This document shows, piece by piece, positions 1 to 11,895 of a stretch of DNA of 64,000 nucleotides. Source of the stretch: Roseovarius sp. GTDB lineage: Bacteria > Pseudomonadota > Alphaproteobacteria > Rhodobacterales > Rhodobacteraceae. The stretch spans positions 124,001-188,000 of the forward strand of contig NZ_JAUCYU010000005.1 in the NCBI RefSeq assembly GCF_030373445.1, read 5' to 3'. The notes under the pieces were generated by a model, which made no database searches, was not told where the DNA came from, and worked only from the letters and a program-made list of their open reading frames with translations. A program made the translations under genes and the position numbers. How positions within the stretch are numbered: the first letter of the stretch is position 1; every line of letters begins with the position of its first letter.

Positions 1-568
1 CCCAGAACGTGGCCTGCCATCCGAAGACCGAGGCAAGCGCGCCGCCGATCGCGGGGCCGACCATGGGCGCCACGGACATGCCCATGGTGACGTAGCCGAT
101 CATCGAGGCGGCCTGGGCCTCGGGCACCATGTCGCGCACCACGGCCCGCGACAGCACCAGCGCCGTCACGATCGCCGCCTGGAACATGCGGAAGACAAGG
201 AACATGGCCGAACTGGTGGCGAAGATGCAGCCCAGCGTGGCCAGGAGGAAGATCGCCACCCCCGCCAGCAGCACCGGCCGGCGCCCGACCCGGTCGGAGA
301 TGGCGCCGACGAAAAGCTGCAGCACCGCGTTGACGCCGAGATAGAGGGCGACGGAAAGCTGCATGACCCGGTACTCGGTGCCGAAATGCGTGGCCATCGC
401 CGGGAGCGAGGGCAGGAAGATGTTCATCGCCAATGCCGCCAGGGACGCCAGGGTGATCAGCGTCAGGATATGGGGGGGCGTGGTTCGGTCGAGGAACCGG
501 CGCGGGGGCGGGGTGATCGGGTCCGCCGCTGTTCGCGTAGCCGGGGGCCCGGGGGGGAGTTCGGTCAT
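1..568 (-). CDS. Bcr/CflA-type MFS drug efflux transporter, partial (C-terminal part outside window)
   Basis: Translating the minus strand from the ATG at 568 gives about 189 residues before the window edge. A Pro-rich tail of about 32 residues is followed by membrane helices, the MFS loop 2-3 signature (GAISDRVGRRPVLL), the helix-4 arginine segment (SRAVVRDMV) and a helix-5 Gly/Pro motif (MVGPAIGGALA) typical of 12-helix drug:proton antiporters. The N-terminal spacing and the motif set fit the Bcr/CflA subfamily, inner-membrane exporters of antibiotics, sulfonamides or amino acids. The gene is divergent from pccB. The substrate cannot be inferred from the sequence. Confidence 0.85.
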   Translation of the reverse strand, partial: MTELPPGPPATRTAADPITPPPRRFLDRTTPPHILTLITLASLAALAMNIFLPSLPAMATHFGTEYRVMQLSVALYLGVNAVLQLFVGAISDRVGRRPVLLAGVAIFLLATLGCIFATSSAMFLVFRMFQAAIVTALVLSRAVVRDMVPEAQAASMIGYVTMGMSVAPMVGPAIGGALASVFGWQATFW

Positions 569-680
569 GCGCGCACTCTAACGCGTCGGGCGGCGGTGTC
601 CATATCGCCAGATGCATAGCTGCCTGCCATTGGGTTGTGCAGTGGCGCACGCTCTTCCCGGGCCGGGGCGGTCAGGGGGA

Positions 681-740
681 TTTGCCGAATTTGCAGTTAG
701 CTTCGGTCGCTCTGCTAAAGATTTGCAAATTTGCCGAATT
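681..740 (+). promoter_or_regulatory. Candidate PccR/ScfR-type operator: two TTTGC-rich sites upstream of pccB
   Basis: The 11-mer TTTGCCGAATT occurs perfectly twice (681-691 and 730-740). In the first site it forms TTTGC-N4-TTTGC (681-694). In the second it is preceded by the palindrome ATTTGCAAAT (721-730). TTTGCAAA-type repeats are the known recognition element of the short-chain fatty acyl-CoA regulator family (RamB, PccR), and PccR controls propionyl-CoA carboxylase in Rhodobacter. The sites lie 60-120 bp before the pccB start. That the regulator binds here is an inference from motif similarity. Confidence 0.6.
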
Positions 741-800
741 GTGCTTTGTATCCGGCGCCGTCTTCTCTATTTTCCGGCGAAAACCGGGAAGAGGACTCTC

Positions 801-2333
<1,533 letters not shown>

Positions 2334-2354
2334 GTGAGCCCGGGGACGGGAGGA

Positions 2355-2402
2355 GTGGGGGCCAGCCCCCACGGCCCCCGGGATATTTTCAGCCAGAAGA
2401 AG
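2355..2402 (+). repeat. Dispersed intergenic repeat A, copy 1 (GC hairpin plus CCCCCGGG...CAGAAGAAG tail)
   Basis: An 8-bp stem, GTGGGGGC/GCCCCCAC with a 2-base loop (2355-2372), is followed at 2375-2402 by a 28-base tail that begins CCCCCGGGATATTTTC and ends CAGAAGAAG. The tail matches 27 of 28 positions of a second copy at 11302-11329. It lies between pccB and the next gene, ending about 20 bp before the next start. It may act as a terminator or mRNA-stabilising hairpin. Confidence 0.7.
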
Positions 2403-2422
2403 CAGGGGATTGGTCTGGGCCG

Positions 2423-2758
2423 ATGGCGCGTGACAGGTGGCATATCGTGGAGGAGGCGGGCGTGCTGACCGTGGCAAGGCGGTGGCCGGCGCGGTTTGAC
2501 GTGGCGGCGCGGACGGTGTTGCCCGTGGTGAACAAGGTGCGGCTGGCACGGCAGGTGCGGCAGGACGTGTGGCGCGCGCTGCGGCGGCTGAAGGGGTTCG
2601 CGCCGGTGGTGCGCGTGGCGCCCGAGGGCGGGATGCTGGCGGTGACCGCGGGCGGGCAGGTGGACGGGCCGGTGGCGCGGGCGCAGGCCGAGGCGCGGAT
2701 CGCCGGGGTGCTGGCGGATGCCGGGACCCGGGAGAGGTGGATCAGGTGGGCGTCATGA
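2423..2758 (+). CDS. Conserved hypothetical protein of the pcc cluster
   Basis: 111 residues, basic and rich in Arg and Val, with no signal peptide, membrane segment or recognised motif (MARDRWHIVEEAGVLTVARR at the N-terminus). The ATG at 2423 is chosen because everything upstream in frame crosses the intergenic repeat. The stop overlaps the next start (ATGA at 2755), so the two genes are translationally coupled. Genes like this sit between pccB and pccA in related Rhodobacterales, which suggests co-expression rather than a known role. Function unknown. Confidence 0.7.
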   Translation: MARDRWHIVEEAGVLTVARRWPARFDVAARTVLPVVNKVRLARQVRQDVWRALRRLKGFAPVVRVAPEGGMLAVTAGGQVDGPVARAQAEARIAGVLADAGTRERWIRWAS

Positions 2759-3162
2759 GGATCATGGCGATGACATGCATGGCCGCGGTTGCGATCGCGG
2801 CCGGAGCCCGGCAGGGCGGGGCGCAGGAGGAGCGCCTCGTCCTGCCTTCGGGGCTGGAGGCCGGGTTGCAGGAGGTGCTTCGGCAGGAGGGCGGCGGCGA
2901 TGGCGGGCCGGTGCTGCGCTTCCGCTACGTGGCGCCCGGGCTCGACAAGGGCGCGGGGCTGGCCGTGGTCTCGGCCGACCTGGAGCACCTGTGCAACGCC
3001 CATGCCCTGGCGAACGCGCCCGATGCCGAGGCGGAGGGGGCGACGATCATCGTCTCGATCGGGGACAAGCCGTCGGAATTCGGCGTGCCGGACCCGGACG
3101 TGGTGCAGGTGTTCGAGGCCTACACGGTCGAAAACGGCACCTGTATCTGGGAGGTTTTCTGA
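2755..3162 (+). CDS. Secreted DUF6497-like protein
   Basis: 135 residues with a signal peptide (about residues 1-23, ending in AGARQGGAQ). The mature part has a C-terminal motif, SEFGVPDPDVVQVFEAY followed by ...CIWEVF, that I recognise from small periplasmic proteins of Rhodobacterales filed as DUF6497; that assignment is from memory. Two cysteines (in the HLCNAHA and TCIWE segments) could form a disulfide in the periplasm. It starts inside the stop of the preceding gene. Function unknown. Confidence 0.7.
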   Translation: MRIMAMTCMAAVAIAAGARQGGAQEERLVLPSGLEAGLQEVLRQEGGGDGGPVLRFRYVAPGLDKGAGLAVVSADLEHLCNAHALANAPDAEAEGATIIVSIGDKPSEFGVPDPDVVQVFEAYTVENGTCIWEVF

Positions 3163-3351
3163 TGCTTACACAATATCTTGCGGCTCGAATCTCAAGTGTG
3201 GCCAAGTTTGAGGCTTTGGAGTCACACGAAACGGACATCGCTGTGGATAAGTATCAAATGGGCGCGGATTCCAGTATTCTGGAGTTCGGTTGCACTCGAG
3301 TGACCGCAATGACCCACGTGAGGCAGGTGGGGCGTTTTGCGTGGCGTCCAA

Positions 3352-3363
3352 ATGTGTACACAT
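3352..3363. promoter_or_regulatory. Perfect 12-bp palindrome just before the small lipoprotein gene
   Basis: ATGTGTACACAT is a perfect palindrome ending one base before the CAGGAG ribosome-binding site (3365-3370) of the lipoprotein at 3377. The 200 bp upstream is clearly less GC-rich than its surroundings and probably carries the promoter. The palindrome could be a repressor half-site pair or simply chance. Confidence 0.3.
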
Positions 3364-3376
3364 ACAGGAGACATTT

Positions 3377-3526
3377 ATGTCTAAGACTATCAAGAGCATT
3401 CTTGCGCTCGGCATCGTGGCAAGCTTCGCCGCATGTGCCCAGCAACAACAGCAGGAAGAAGAATTCGTCGTTGTCGATCCGGCGCCGATCTCGGTCGAGC
3501 CCGTCTACACCGGCAAGTACAAGTAA
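3377..3526 (+). CDS. Small lipoprotein of the pcc cluster
   Basis: 49 residues. A lipoprotein signal peptide with lipobox SFAAC places the lipidated Cys at residue 20. The mature peptide of about 30 residues is Gln/Glu-rich (CAQQQQQEEE) and ends in YTGKYK. A good ribosome site (CAGGAG) lies 6 bp before the ATG. It is probably anchored in the outer membrane. Very short lipoproteins of this form are a recurring feature between pccB and pccA in Rhodobacterales. Role unknown. Confidence 0.8.
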   Translation: MSKTIKSILALGIVASFAACAQQQQQEEEFVVVDPAPISVEPVYTGKYK

Positions 3527-3548
3527 TCCCGCGAGGGAAAGCACGGGG

Positions 3549-3564
3549 CGGGCCCTTGGGCCCG
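3549..3564 (+). terminator. GC hairpin after the small lipoprotein gene
   Basis: CGGGCCC-TT-GGGCCCG is a perfect 7-bp stem with a 2-base loop, 23 bp after the lipoprotein stop. There is no U-tract, so it may be a 3'-end stabiliser or a weak terminator rather than a classical intrinsic one. Confidence 0.45.
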
Positions 3565-3607
3565 TCCTGACCGCCGCACCGCGCCCCGCTGTCACGGAGG
3601 GCGCCCC

Positions 3608-3964
3608 ATGCTGAAGCATCGCGGCTTTCCCGGGCGACTGCCCGGATCGGATTTCCAGTTCACCATACGGCGCGCCAACCCCAAGGGGGCCACGCCCATC
3701 GTGCGCCGCGAGCGTTATCGCGACCGGCGGCCCGCCGACCGCATGGCCGACACTGCCTTCGTGCGGGCGCTGTGGGAGCAGTTCGGGGACGAGCCGTTCG
3801 AGCGGGGCAACCTCGATGCCGGGCGGCTGAGCTGGCTGTTCGGGCGCGAGGTGAAGCCGGCGGAGGACCCGTTCGACCCCGAGGATTACGAGGCGCTGCT
3901 GGTGCTCGACGTGAACGCCGCGCGCGCGGCCTTTCCCGAGGCGTTCGAGGGGGAGGGGGCATGA
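3608..3964 (+). CDS. Conserved hypothetical protein upstream of pccA
   Basis: 118 residues, soluble, with a basic N-terminal third (Arg-rich, RRERYRDRRPADRM) and an acidic C-terminus (PAEDPFDPEDYEALLVLD). No signal peptide, membrane helix or known motif is visible. The ATG at 3608 is the first in frame and precedes regular coding sequence. It lies on the same strand as pccB and pccA but is separated from pccA by a strong terminator, so it probably belongs to the upstream transcript. Function unknown. Confidence 0.6.
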   Translation: MLKHRGFPGRLPGSDFQFTIRRANPKGATPIVRRERYRDRRPADRMADTAFVRALWEQFGDEPFERGNLDAGRLSWLFGREVKPAEDPFDPEDYEALLVLDVNAARAAFPEAFEGEGA

Positions 3965-4305
3965 TGCGCCGTGCCGTGAGAATGGGCGGCGATTTGGGCA
4001 TGAACTTGCCCACGACCGTCGGATTTGTGCGGATTGCAGCCGATCTCCCTATCCGTGTGACGCGCGGCTTGGCGCGGCGCCTGCGGCAGTGCAGCGTGGG
4101 CCTTGTAGTGGTGGCCCTTCCCCAAGGGGCCAGGACGTTTCGTCTTATCCGTTACCCTTCCCCTGACGGGCGGCCTTGCACATCGTGCAGGCCGCCCCTT
4201 TTTCGTTTCATTCCAGAGCTTTGCGTGCATGGCGACCTGTCGCCCGTGCCCGCAGCCGCCCTTCCGCGCGCCGCGCGGCCAAGACCCGAGAAGAGGACCT
4301 GAGAC
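3965..4305 (+). other. 341-bp non-coding leader region before pccA
   Basis: No convincing gene is visible. An open frame runs through it but has no ribosome site and atypical composition. It contains a local hairpin around 4110-4135 (GGCCCTT...AAGGGGCC) and ends in the strong intrinsic terminator at 4168-4203. This architecture would suit a small RNA of up to about 200 nt or an attenuated leader of pccA. I could not match it to a named RNA family by eye. Confidence 0.4.
4168..4203 (+). terminator. Strong intrinsic terminator 103 bp upstream of pccA
   Basis: The arm GGGCGGCC...TGCAC pairs with GTGCA...GGCCGCCC across a 3-base loop (13 bp with one bulged T), and TTTTT follows at 4199-4203. It is the clearest Rho-independent terminator in the window. 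Because it lies just before pccA, that gene needs a promoter downstream of it or conditional read-through. Confidence 0.8.
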
Positions 4306-6347
<2,042 letters not shown>

Positions 6348-6351
<4 letters not shown>

Positions 6352-7943
6352 TCTCAGGCACCCCTTCCACGCCCGGGGCCTCTGGCGGGCCAGCCAACGA
6401 CAAGGCGATGAGTCTGGCCGCGATGGCCGCCGGGCTGGGTGGCTTCGTGCTGTTGCAGGTGGTGGCCTGGCTGCGGGCCGGGGGCGTGTTCGAGTACCCG
6501 CTCGACGATGTCTACATTCACCTTGCCATCGGTGAACAGATCGCGAGGGGCGGATATGGCGTGAACGCGGGCGAGCCGGCATCGGCCGGGTCGTCGCCGC
6601 TTTACCCGTTTCTTCTTGCGCCCCTCGCGGGCAGCTCTCTGCACCGGTTTCTGCCTTTGGCGCTGAACCTCGCGGGGCTCGCGGTGGCCTGCTGGATATG
6701 GGGGCGGATCGTGGCGCGCGCCGGCTTCGGGCGGCGCACAGGCCTGGCGCTGGCGGTGTTGGGGCCGTTGGGCCTGAACATGGCCGGGGTGGCCTTTCTC
6801 GGGATGGAACACGGGTTGCATGCCGCGGCGAGTCTTGCGGTGTTGCTGGGGCTACAGCGGTTCCTGGACGAGGGGCGGATCGACCCGATCTTCGTGGCCG
6901 GTGTCGTGCTGGCGCCGGCGCTTCGGTTGGAGGGGCTGGCGCTGTCGGGCGCCGCGCTTCTGGTGGTCCTGATCGCCGGGCGGTGGCGGGCGGCGCTGGT
7001 CATGGGGGCGTTTGCGGCCGCGCCAGTGGCGGGCTTCATGGCTTTCCTCGCGCAGAACGGGCTGGAACCGGTGCCGAACTCGGTCTCGGCAAAGCTGGTT
7101 GCGACCAGTACGCTGGCCCATCTGTCATGGCTGGAGGCCACGCTGGCCGGGCTTGCCTACAACGTGATGACCCTGCCTGGGGTGATCCTGGTGGCGGTTG
7201 CGGCGGTGGCGGGCTGGGCCGGGCGTCGGGCGGGCGGCTCATGGCGGGTGATGAGCTCGGCGCTGATCCTCGCTATCGTGGCGCATCTTGCCTTCGGGCA
7301 GATGAACTGGGCCAACCGGTACGAGCATTACATCGTCGTGGCCGCGCTGGCCGGGCTGATCCTGATCCTTGGGCGCGCGGCGCCCGGCAGGTGGTGGTCG
7401 GCAGCGGTGCCGCTGTCGGCGATCGTGGTTCTGGGCGGTTACTACAACAGTGACGTGCTGACGGATGGCACGGCCTCGCCGCGCGCCCTGCACCTGCAAC
7501 AGGCTCAGATGGCCCACTTCGTGCGGACCGAGTTGAAGCAGCCGGTGGCGGTCAACGACCTGGGCCGGGTGAGCTATGCCAACCCGCATTACGTGCTGGA
7601 CCTTTGGGGGCTGGCCTCGCCCGAGGCGCTGGCGACGCGGCTCTCGCGTCCGGCGCGGGGCTGGGCCGGGCCGCTGATGGCCCAGCATAATGTGCGGGTG
7701 GCTTTAATCTATGATCGTTGGCTGGGCCGGGCCGTGGGCGAGACCTGGGTAAAACTGGGCAAGCTGCGGCTGGATGGCGTTTCCAAGGGGTTCATCGCGG
7801 AGCAGGCGGTGACGTTCTATGCCACGACGCCGAAGGCGGCCCGGGAGGTCGCGCCGTCGCTGGAAGATTTTGCTGCCGACCTGCCGGAGGGTGCCACGTT
7901 CTCATCGTCTGAATTCACCGAAGCGGGAGGGCTGGGATCATGA
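6348..7943 (+). CDS. Polytopic membrane protein, GT-C glycosyltransferase-like
   Basis: 531 residues with about ten hydrophobic helices and a soluble C-terminal third. After the first helix comes PLDDVYIHLAIG, with an Asp pair at residues 53-54, where GT-C enzymes (PMT/ArnT type) carry their catalytic Asp in the first extracytoplasmic loop. It may transfer a sugar from a polyprenyl-phosphate donor. The family assignment rests on topology and the Asp pair only. It is coupled to pccA by a 4-bp overlap and to the downstream lipoprotein gene by another, so all three are probably one translational unit. A metabolic link to propionate is not obvious. Confidence 0.65.
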
Positions 7944-8461
7944 ACCCGTTGCCGCATATCCCCCTGTCGGGGTTCGTGCTGGCCGGTGGCGTTCTTGCGC
8001 TTCTGACGGCTTGCGTGCGGGAGGACGAGGCGGCGATGCGGGCGCGGCTGGAGCAATGGTTCGCGTTGGGCGAGACCGCGTACTTCCAGGCGCGCGGCGA
8101 TTGCGTGGCCGGCGTGTTCCGGCTGGCGGGCCCGGATGTGGGCGCGGCGATGCCCGTGACGGGCTCGGTGCCTGAAATGCTGTGGGCCCTGCCAAGGCAG
8201 GGGCGGGCGGCGCTGCAGGCCGACGGCATGGCGCCCGATGCCGCGCTGGTGGAACTGGCCAACGAGGCGCGGCCGACCGGCATGGCGATGCGCCGCGCCG
8301 GGCTCGAGGCGCGGTCCTGCATGGATGACGGGGCCGAGGGGGCGTTTCGCCGGGCGCTGTTGAGCCCCGATGCGCTGCTGGCCTATGACAGCGAGAGCGG
8401 CACGGTCATGGTGATGGACACGCGCCGCGACCTGCTGTTCGCCGCGATGGGGGAGGGGTGA
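7940..8461 (+). CDS. Putative lipoprotein of unknown function
   Basis: 173 residues. The hydrophobic N-terminus ends in the lipobox-like LTAC (Cys 25), although the +1 residue is Val, so this may instead be an ordinary signal peptide. Further Cys residues (GDCVAG, RSCMDD) could form a disulfide. The start overlaps the stop of the membrane-protein gene (ATGA). No known domain is recognised. It is convergent with the DUF4174 gene, whose stop is 10 bp away. Confidence 0.65.
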   Translation: MNPLPHIPLSGFVLAGGVLALLTACVREDEAAMRARLEQWFALGETAYFQARGDCVAGVFRLAGPDVGAAMPVTGSVPEMLWALPRQGRAALQADGMAPDAALVELANEARPTGMAMRRAGLEARSCMDDGAEGAFRRALLSPDALLAYDSESGTVMVMDTRRDLLFAAMGEG

Positions 8462-8471
8462 TGCGCGCCGT

Positions 8472-8930
8472 TCAGCTTTCGCCGCCGCGCCGTTCGCGCA
8501 CTTCCTGCTGGCGCATGGGCAGCTTGTCGATGATGCGGGAGATTTCGCGCACCGACCACGGCAGCGGCTTGCGCAGGTATATGGTGCCGTCCTTGCCGAT
8601 CAGCACCAGCATGAAGCCGCGCGGGCGCAGTTCGCGGCGCAGCGAGGTGCCGGCGCCCTTCTCGGTGTCGGTCAGGACCACCACGTCGCGCAAGGCGAGA
8701 TCGTCGAGCCGCTCGTTGATGTATTCCATCTGCTGGATGTATCGCGGGTCGGCCGGGCTGTCGGCGAAGACGACGAGGGGGCGTTTCGTCCACATGAAGT
8801 CTTCCAGGTCGACATTCTCGCCGGGCAGGATCACGTCGTCGCGCGGCGGATCATCCTGCGCCACGGCCGGGCCGGCCATGGCGAGGGCAGACAAAAAGCT
8901 TACGAAAACAATGGCTAACGTTCTTTGCAT
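8472..8930 (-). CDS. Secreted DUF4174 protein
   Basis: 152 residues with a cleavable signal peptide (AGPAVAQ, about residues 1-25). The mature part follows the DUF4174 pattern: a first strand ([12 protein letters not shown]), a middle stretch ([11 protein letters not shown]) and [21 protein letters not shown], a thioredoxin-like core without a CXXC. Members are periplasmic, and a peroxide-stress or redox role has been suggested only by fold. The ATG at 8930 is chosen as the beginning of the signal peptide. It is divergent from the mutase gene. Confidence 0.8.
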   Translation of the reverse strand: MQRTLAIVFVSFLSALAMAGPAVAQDDPPRDDVILPGENVDLEDFMWTKRPLVVFADSPADPRYIQQMEYINERLDDLALRDVVVLTDTEKGAGTSLRRELRPRGFMLVLIGKDGTIYLRKPLPWSVREISRIIDKLPMRQQEVRERRGGES

Positions 8931-9119
8931 GGATACTCCCGTCGCCCCAGATATAGGCCGTCGGGCGCGGGATGCGAAGTCAGAATTCCGCGAGATCGGA
9001 AAAAGTCGCAGGCGGGGGGCGCCGGGCGGCGTTCGCGCGGGGCGGCAGGGATTGGAAATCAGGGCCCGGTGAGCGCGGGGGCGACCCTGCCGCCGGCCGG
9101 ACGAGAAGAGGACAAGGCA

Positions 9120-11249
9120 ATGGCATCGAAGAAAGACGACTGGCGCGAGATCGCCGAGAAGGAACTGAAGAACCGCACGCTGGATGACCTGACGTGGAAG
9201 ACGCTGGAAGGCATCGACGTGAGCCCGGTTTACACCGAGGAGGACGTAGAGGGGCTCGATCACCTGGGCTCGATCCCCGGGGCGGCGCCCTTCACCCGGG
9301 GGGTGAAGGCCACGATGTACGCCGGCCGGCCCTGGACCATCCGGCAATATGCCGGCTTTTCGACGGCGGAGGAATCGAACGCGTTTTACCGCCGCAACCT
9401 CGCCGCCGGGCAGCAGGGCGTGTCGGTGGCCTTCGACCTGGCGACCCACCGGGGCTATGACAGCGACCACCCGCGGGTGACCGGCGACGTCGGCAAGGCG
9501 GGCGTGGCCATCGACAGCGTCGAGGACATGAAGATCCTGTTCGACGGCATCCCGCTCGACCAGGTGTCCGTCAGCATGACGATGAACGGCGCGGTGATCC
9601 CAATCCTGGCCAGCTTCATCGTCGCGGGCGAGGAGCAGGGGCACGACAAGTCGGTCCTGTCGGGGACGATCCAGAACGACATCCTCAAGGAATTCATGGT
9701 GCGCAACACCTATGTCTATCCGCCCGAGCCGTCGATGCGGATCGTGGCCGACATCATCGAGTTCACCGCGTGGGAAATGCCGCGCTTCAACTCGATCTCG
9801 ATCTCGGGCTACCACATGCAGGAGGCGGGCGCGAACCTGGTGCAGGAGCTGGCCTTCACGCTGGCCGACGGGCGGGAATACGTCCGCGCCGCGATCCATC
9901 GGGGCATGGACGTGGACAAGTTCGCAGGCCGGCTGAGCTTCTTCTTCGCCATCGGCATGAATTTCTTCATGGAGGCCGCCAAGCTGCGCGCCGCGCGGCT
10001 GCTGTGGCACCGGGTGATGAGCGAGTTCGAACCGAAGAACCCGCGGTCGATGATGCTGCGGACCCATTGCCAGACGTCCGGTGTGTCGCTGCAGGAGCAG
10101 GACCCCTACAACAACGTCGTGCGCACCGCCTACGAGGCGATGAGCGCGGTGCTGGGCGGGACGCAGTCGCTGCACACCAATGCGCTTGACGAGGCGATCG
10201 CGTTGCCCACGGATTTCAGCGCGCGGATCGCGCGGAACACCCAGTTGATCCTGCAGGAGGAGACCGGCGTGACCAACGTGGTCGACCCGCTGGCGGGGTC
10301 CTATTACGTCGAGAAGCTGACCCATGACCTGGCCGAGAAGGCCTGGGCGCTGATGGAAGAGGTCGAGGAGATGGGCGGCATGACCAAGGCGGTGGCCAGC
10401 GGCATGCCCAAGCTGCGCATCGAGGAGACGGCCGCCACCCGGCAGGCGATGATCGACCGGGGCGACGAGGTGATCGTCGGGGTCAACAAGTACCGCAAGG
10501 ACAAGGAAGACCCGATCGATATCCTGTCGATCGACAACAACGAGGTGCGCCGCTCGCAGATCGCCGCGCTTGAACGGATCCGCGCCAACCGCGACGAGGC
10601 GGCCTGTACCAAGGCGCTGGAAGAACTGGAACGCCGCGCGAAAGAGGGCGGCAACCTGCTGGAAGGGGCGGTCGAGGCTGCCCGGGCCCGCGCCACTGTC
10701 GGAGAGATCAGCATGAGCATGGAAAAGGTATTCGGCCGGCACAGGGCCGAGGTGAAAACGCTGGCCGGCGTCTATGGCGCGGCCTACGAGGGCGATGACG
10801 GCTTCGCCGCGATCCAGAAATCGGTGGAGGAATTCGCCGAGGAGGAAGGCCGCCGGCCGCGGATGCTGGTGGTGAAGATGGGGCAGGACGGGCATGACCG
10901 CGGCGCCAAGGTGATCGCCACGGCCTTTGCCGATATCGGCTTCGACGTCGATGTGGGCCCGCTCTTCCAGACGCCGGACGAGGCGGCGCAGGATGCCATC
11001 GACAACGACGTGCATGTCGTGGGGATTTCCTCTCAGGCGGCCGGGCACAAGACGCTGGCGCCGCAGCTGATCGACGCGCTGCGCGAGAAGGATGCGGGCG
11101 ACATCATCGTGATCTGCGGCGGGGTCATCCCGCAGCAGGATTACGACTTCCTGAAAGAGGCCGGGGTGAAGGCGATCTTCGGGCCGGGGACGAACATTCC
11201 CGCGGCGGCGCAGGATATCCTGAAGCTCATTCGCGAGGCGCGGGGGTAG
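9120..11249 (+). CDS. mcm: Methylmalonyl-CoA mutase, single-chain B12 enzyme
   Basis: 709 residues. Interconverts (R)-methylmalonyl-CoA and succinyl-CoA using adenosylcobalamin, the last step of propionyl-CoA assimilation. The N-terminal TIM-barrel domain contains [15 protein letters not shown] and the substrate segment [14 protein letters not shown]. The C-terminal Rossmann-type B12 domain has the DGHDRGAKV motif whose His, near residue 592, is the lower cobalt ligand, and ends with the GG...GPGT nucleotide-tail signature. The ATG at 9120 follows AGAAGAGGAC; in-frame starts further upstream lack conservation. Often annotated scpA or bhbA. Confidence 0.97.
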   Translation: MASKKDDWREIAEKELKNRTLDDLTWKTLEGIDVSPVYTEEDVEGLDHLGSIPGAAPFTRGVKATMYAGRPWTIRQYAGFSTAEESNAFYRRNLAAGQQGVSVAFDLATHRGYDSDHPRVTGDVGKAGVAIDSVEDMKILFDGIPLDQVSVSMTMNGAVIPILASFIVAGEEQGHDKSVLSGTIQNDILKEFMVRNTYVYPPEPSMRIVADIIEFTAWEMPRFNSISISGYHMQEAGANLVQELAFTLADGREYVRAAIHRGMDVDKFAGRLSFFFAIGMNFFMEAAKLRAARLLWHRVMSEFEPKNPRSMMLRTHCQTSGVSLQEQDPYNNVVRTAYEAMSAVLGGTQSLHTNALDEAIALPTDFSARIARNTQLILQEETGVTNVVDPLAGSYYVEKLTHDLAEKAWALMEEVEEMGGMTKAVASGMPKLRIEETAATRQAMIDRGDEVIVGVNKYRKDKEDPIDILSIDNNEVRRSQIAALERIRANRDEAACTKALEELERRAKEGGNLLEGAVEAARARATVGEISMSMEKVFGRHRAEVKTLAGVYGAAYEGDDGFAAIQKSVEEFAEEEGRRPRMLVVKMGQDGHDRGAKVIATAFADIGFDVDVGPLFQTPDEAAQDAIDNDVHVVGISSQAAGHKTLAPQLIDALREKDAGDIIVICGGVIPQQDYDFLKEAGVKAIFGPGTNIPAAAQDILKLIREARG

Positions 11250-11254
11250 CAAGT

Positions 11255-11329
11255 GGGGGCGCTGCCCCCGACGTTGAATTTCCCGAGGAAATTCAACGCC
11301 TCCCCCGGGATATTTTCGGCCAGAAGAAG
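11255..11329 (+). repeat. Dispersed intergenic repeat A, copy 2, with an inserted 12-bp inverted repeat
   Basis: GGGGGC-GCT-GCCCCC (11255-11269) is followed by a perfect 12-bp inverted repeat, CGTTGAATTTCC/GGAAATTCAACG (11272-11298, loop CGA), then the 28-base tail (11302-11329) differing from the copy at 2375-2402 at one position. It sits between mcm and the MAPEG gene and ends 9 bp before the next start, so its AGAAG end may supply part of the ribosome site. Likely 3' end of the mcm transcript. Confidence 0.75.
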
Positions 11330-11338
11330 GGTGGAGAC

Positions 11339-11830
11339 ATGGACAGGCAGCGGAAGTTTGCGGTGGGCATGGCGGCCGGCGTGGCCTGGGCCGTGGCGGT
11401 GCTCGCGGGGGCGGTAGTGTTTGTGACGCTGCCGGTCTTTGCGCTGATGCCGACGATCATGACCGCGTTCCTCGCGCCGGGGCTGGTGATGATTGCCATG
11501 GTCGGGCGGCTGGCGCAGCGGCGGTTCTTCGATGAGGCCATCGTCGATGGCGGACCGCTGACCGGCGCGGCGGAGATCGACCGGCGGGTGCTGGTGAACA
11601 CCACCGAGCAGCTTGTGCTGGCCATGGCCGTGTGGCCCGCGGCGGCGGTGCTGCTTGGTCCCGAGGGGCCGGGCGTGATCCTCGTGCTGGGGGTGGCGTT
11701 CGCGGTGGCAAGGCTGGCCTTCTGGGCCGGGTATCACCTGGCCCCGCCGCTGCGCGCCTTCGGTTTCGCGGCGACGTTCTACCCCACGGTTCTGGTGGCG
11801 CTCTGGGCGCTGTGGCGGGTGGTGGTCTGA
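11339..11830 (+). CDS. MAPEG family integral membrane protein
   Basis: 163 residues with four predicted membrane helices. It carries the family signature: the Arg/Asn/Glu motif in RVLVNTTEQLVLAMAVWP, and the later RLAFWAGYHL segment matching the R-x-x-F/Y-x-x-GY pattern. Bacterial MAPEG proteins are glutathione transferase-like or of unknown function. The start at 11339 follows GGTGGAG. First gene of a same-strand run to 15988. Confidence 0.85.
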   Translation: MDRQRKFAVGMAAGVAWAVAVLAGAVVFVTLPVFALMPTIMTAFLAPGLVMIAMVGRLAQRRFFDEAIVDGGPLTGAAEIDRRVLVNTTEQLVLAMAVWPAAAVLLGPEGPGVILVLGVAFAVARLAFWAGYHLAPPLRAFGFAATFYPTVLVALWALWRVVV

Positions 11831-11895
11831 GCGATTGCCAAGCGGTGGGCGCGATGCCTATGGTGGCCGCGACGTGGTAACGAGCGCGGGGCAAA

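Noticed and set aside
612..800. Upstream ATG for pccB
   Set aside because: It would add 63 residues over the TTTGC operator motifs. Carboxyltransferase subunits of this family begin at MKDIL-like sequences, at 801.
3965..4167. 6S RNA, tmRNA or riboswitch upstream of pccA
   Set aside because: I could not find a long closing stem with a central bubble, a tRNA-like end or a recognised aptamer core. Left as an unnamed structured segment.
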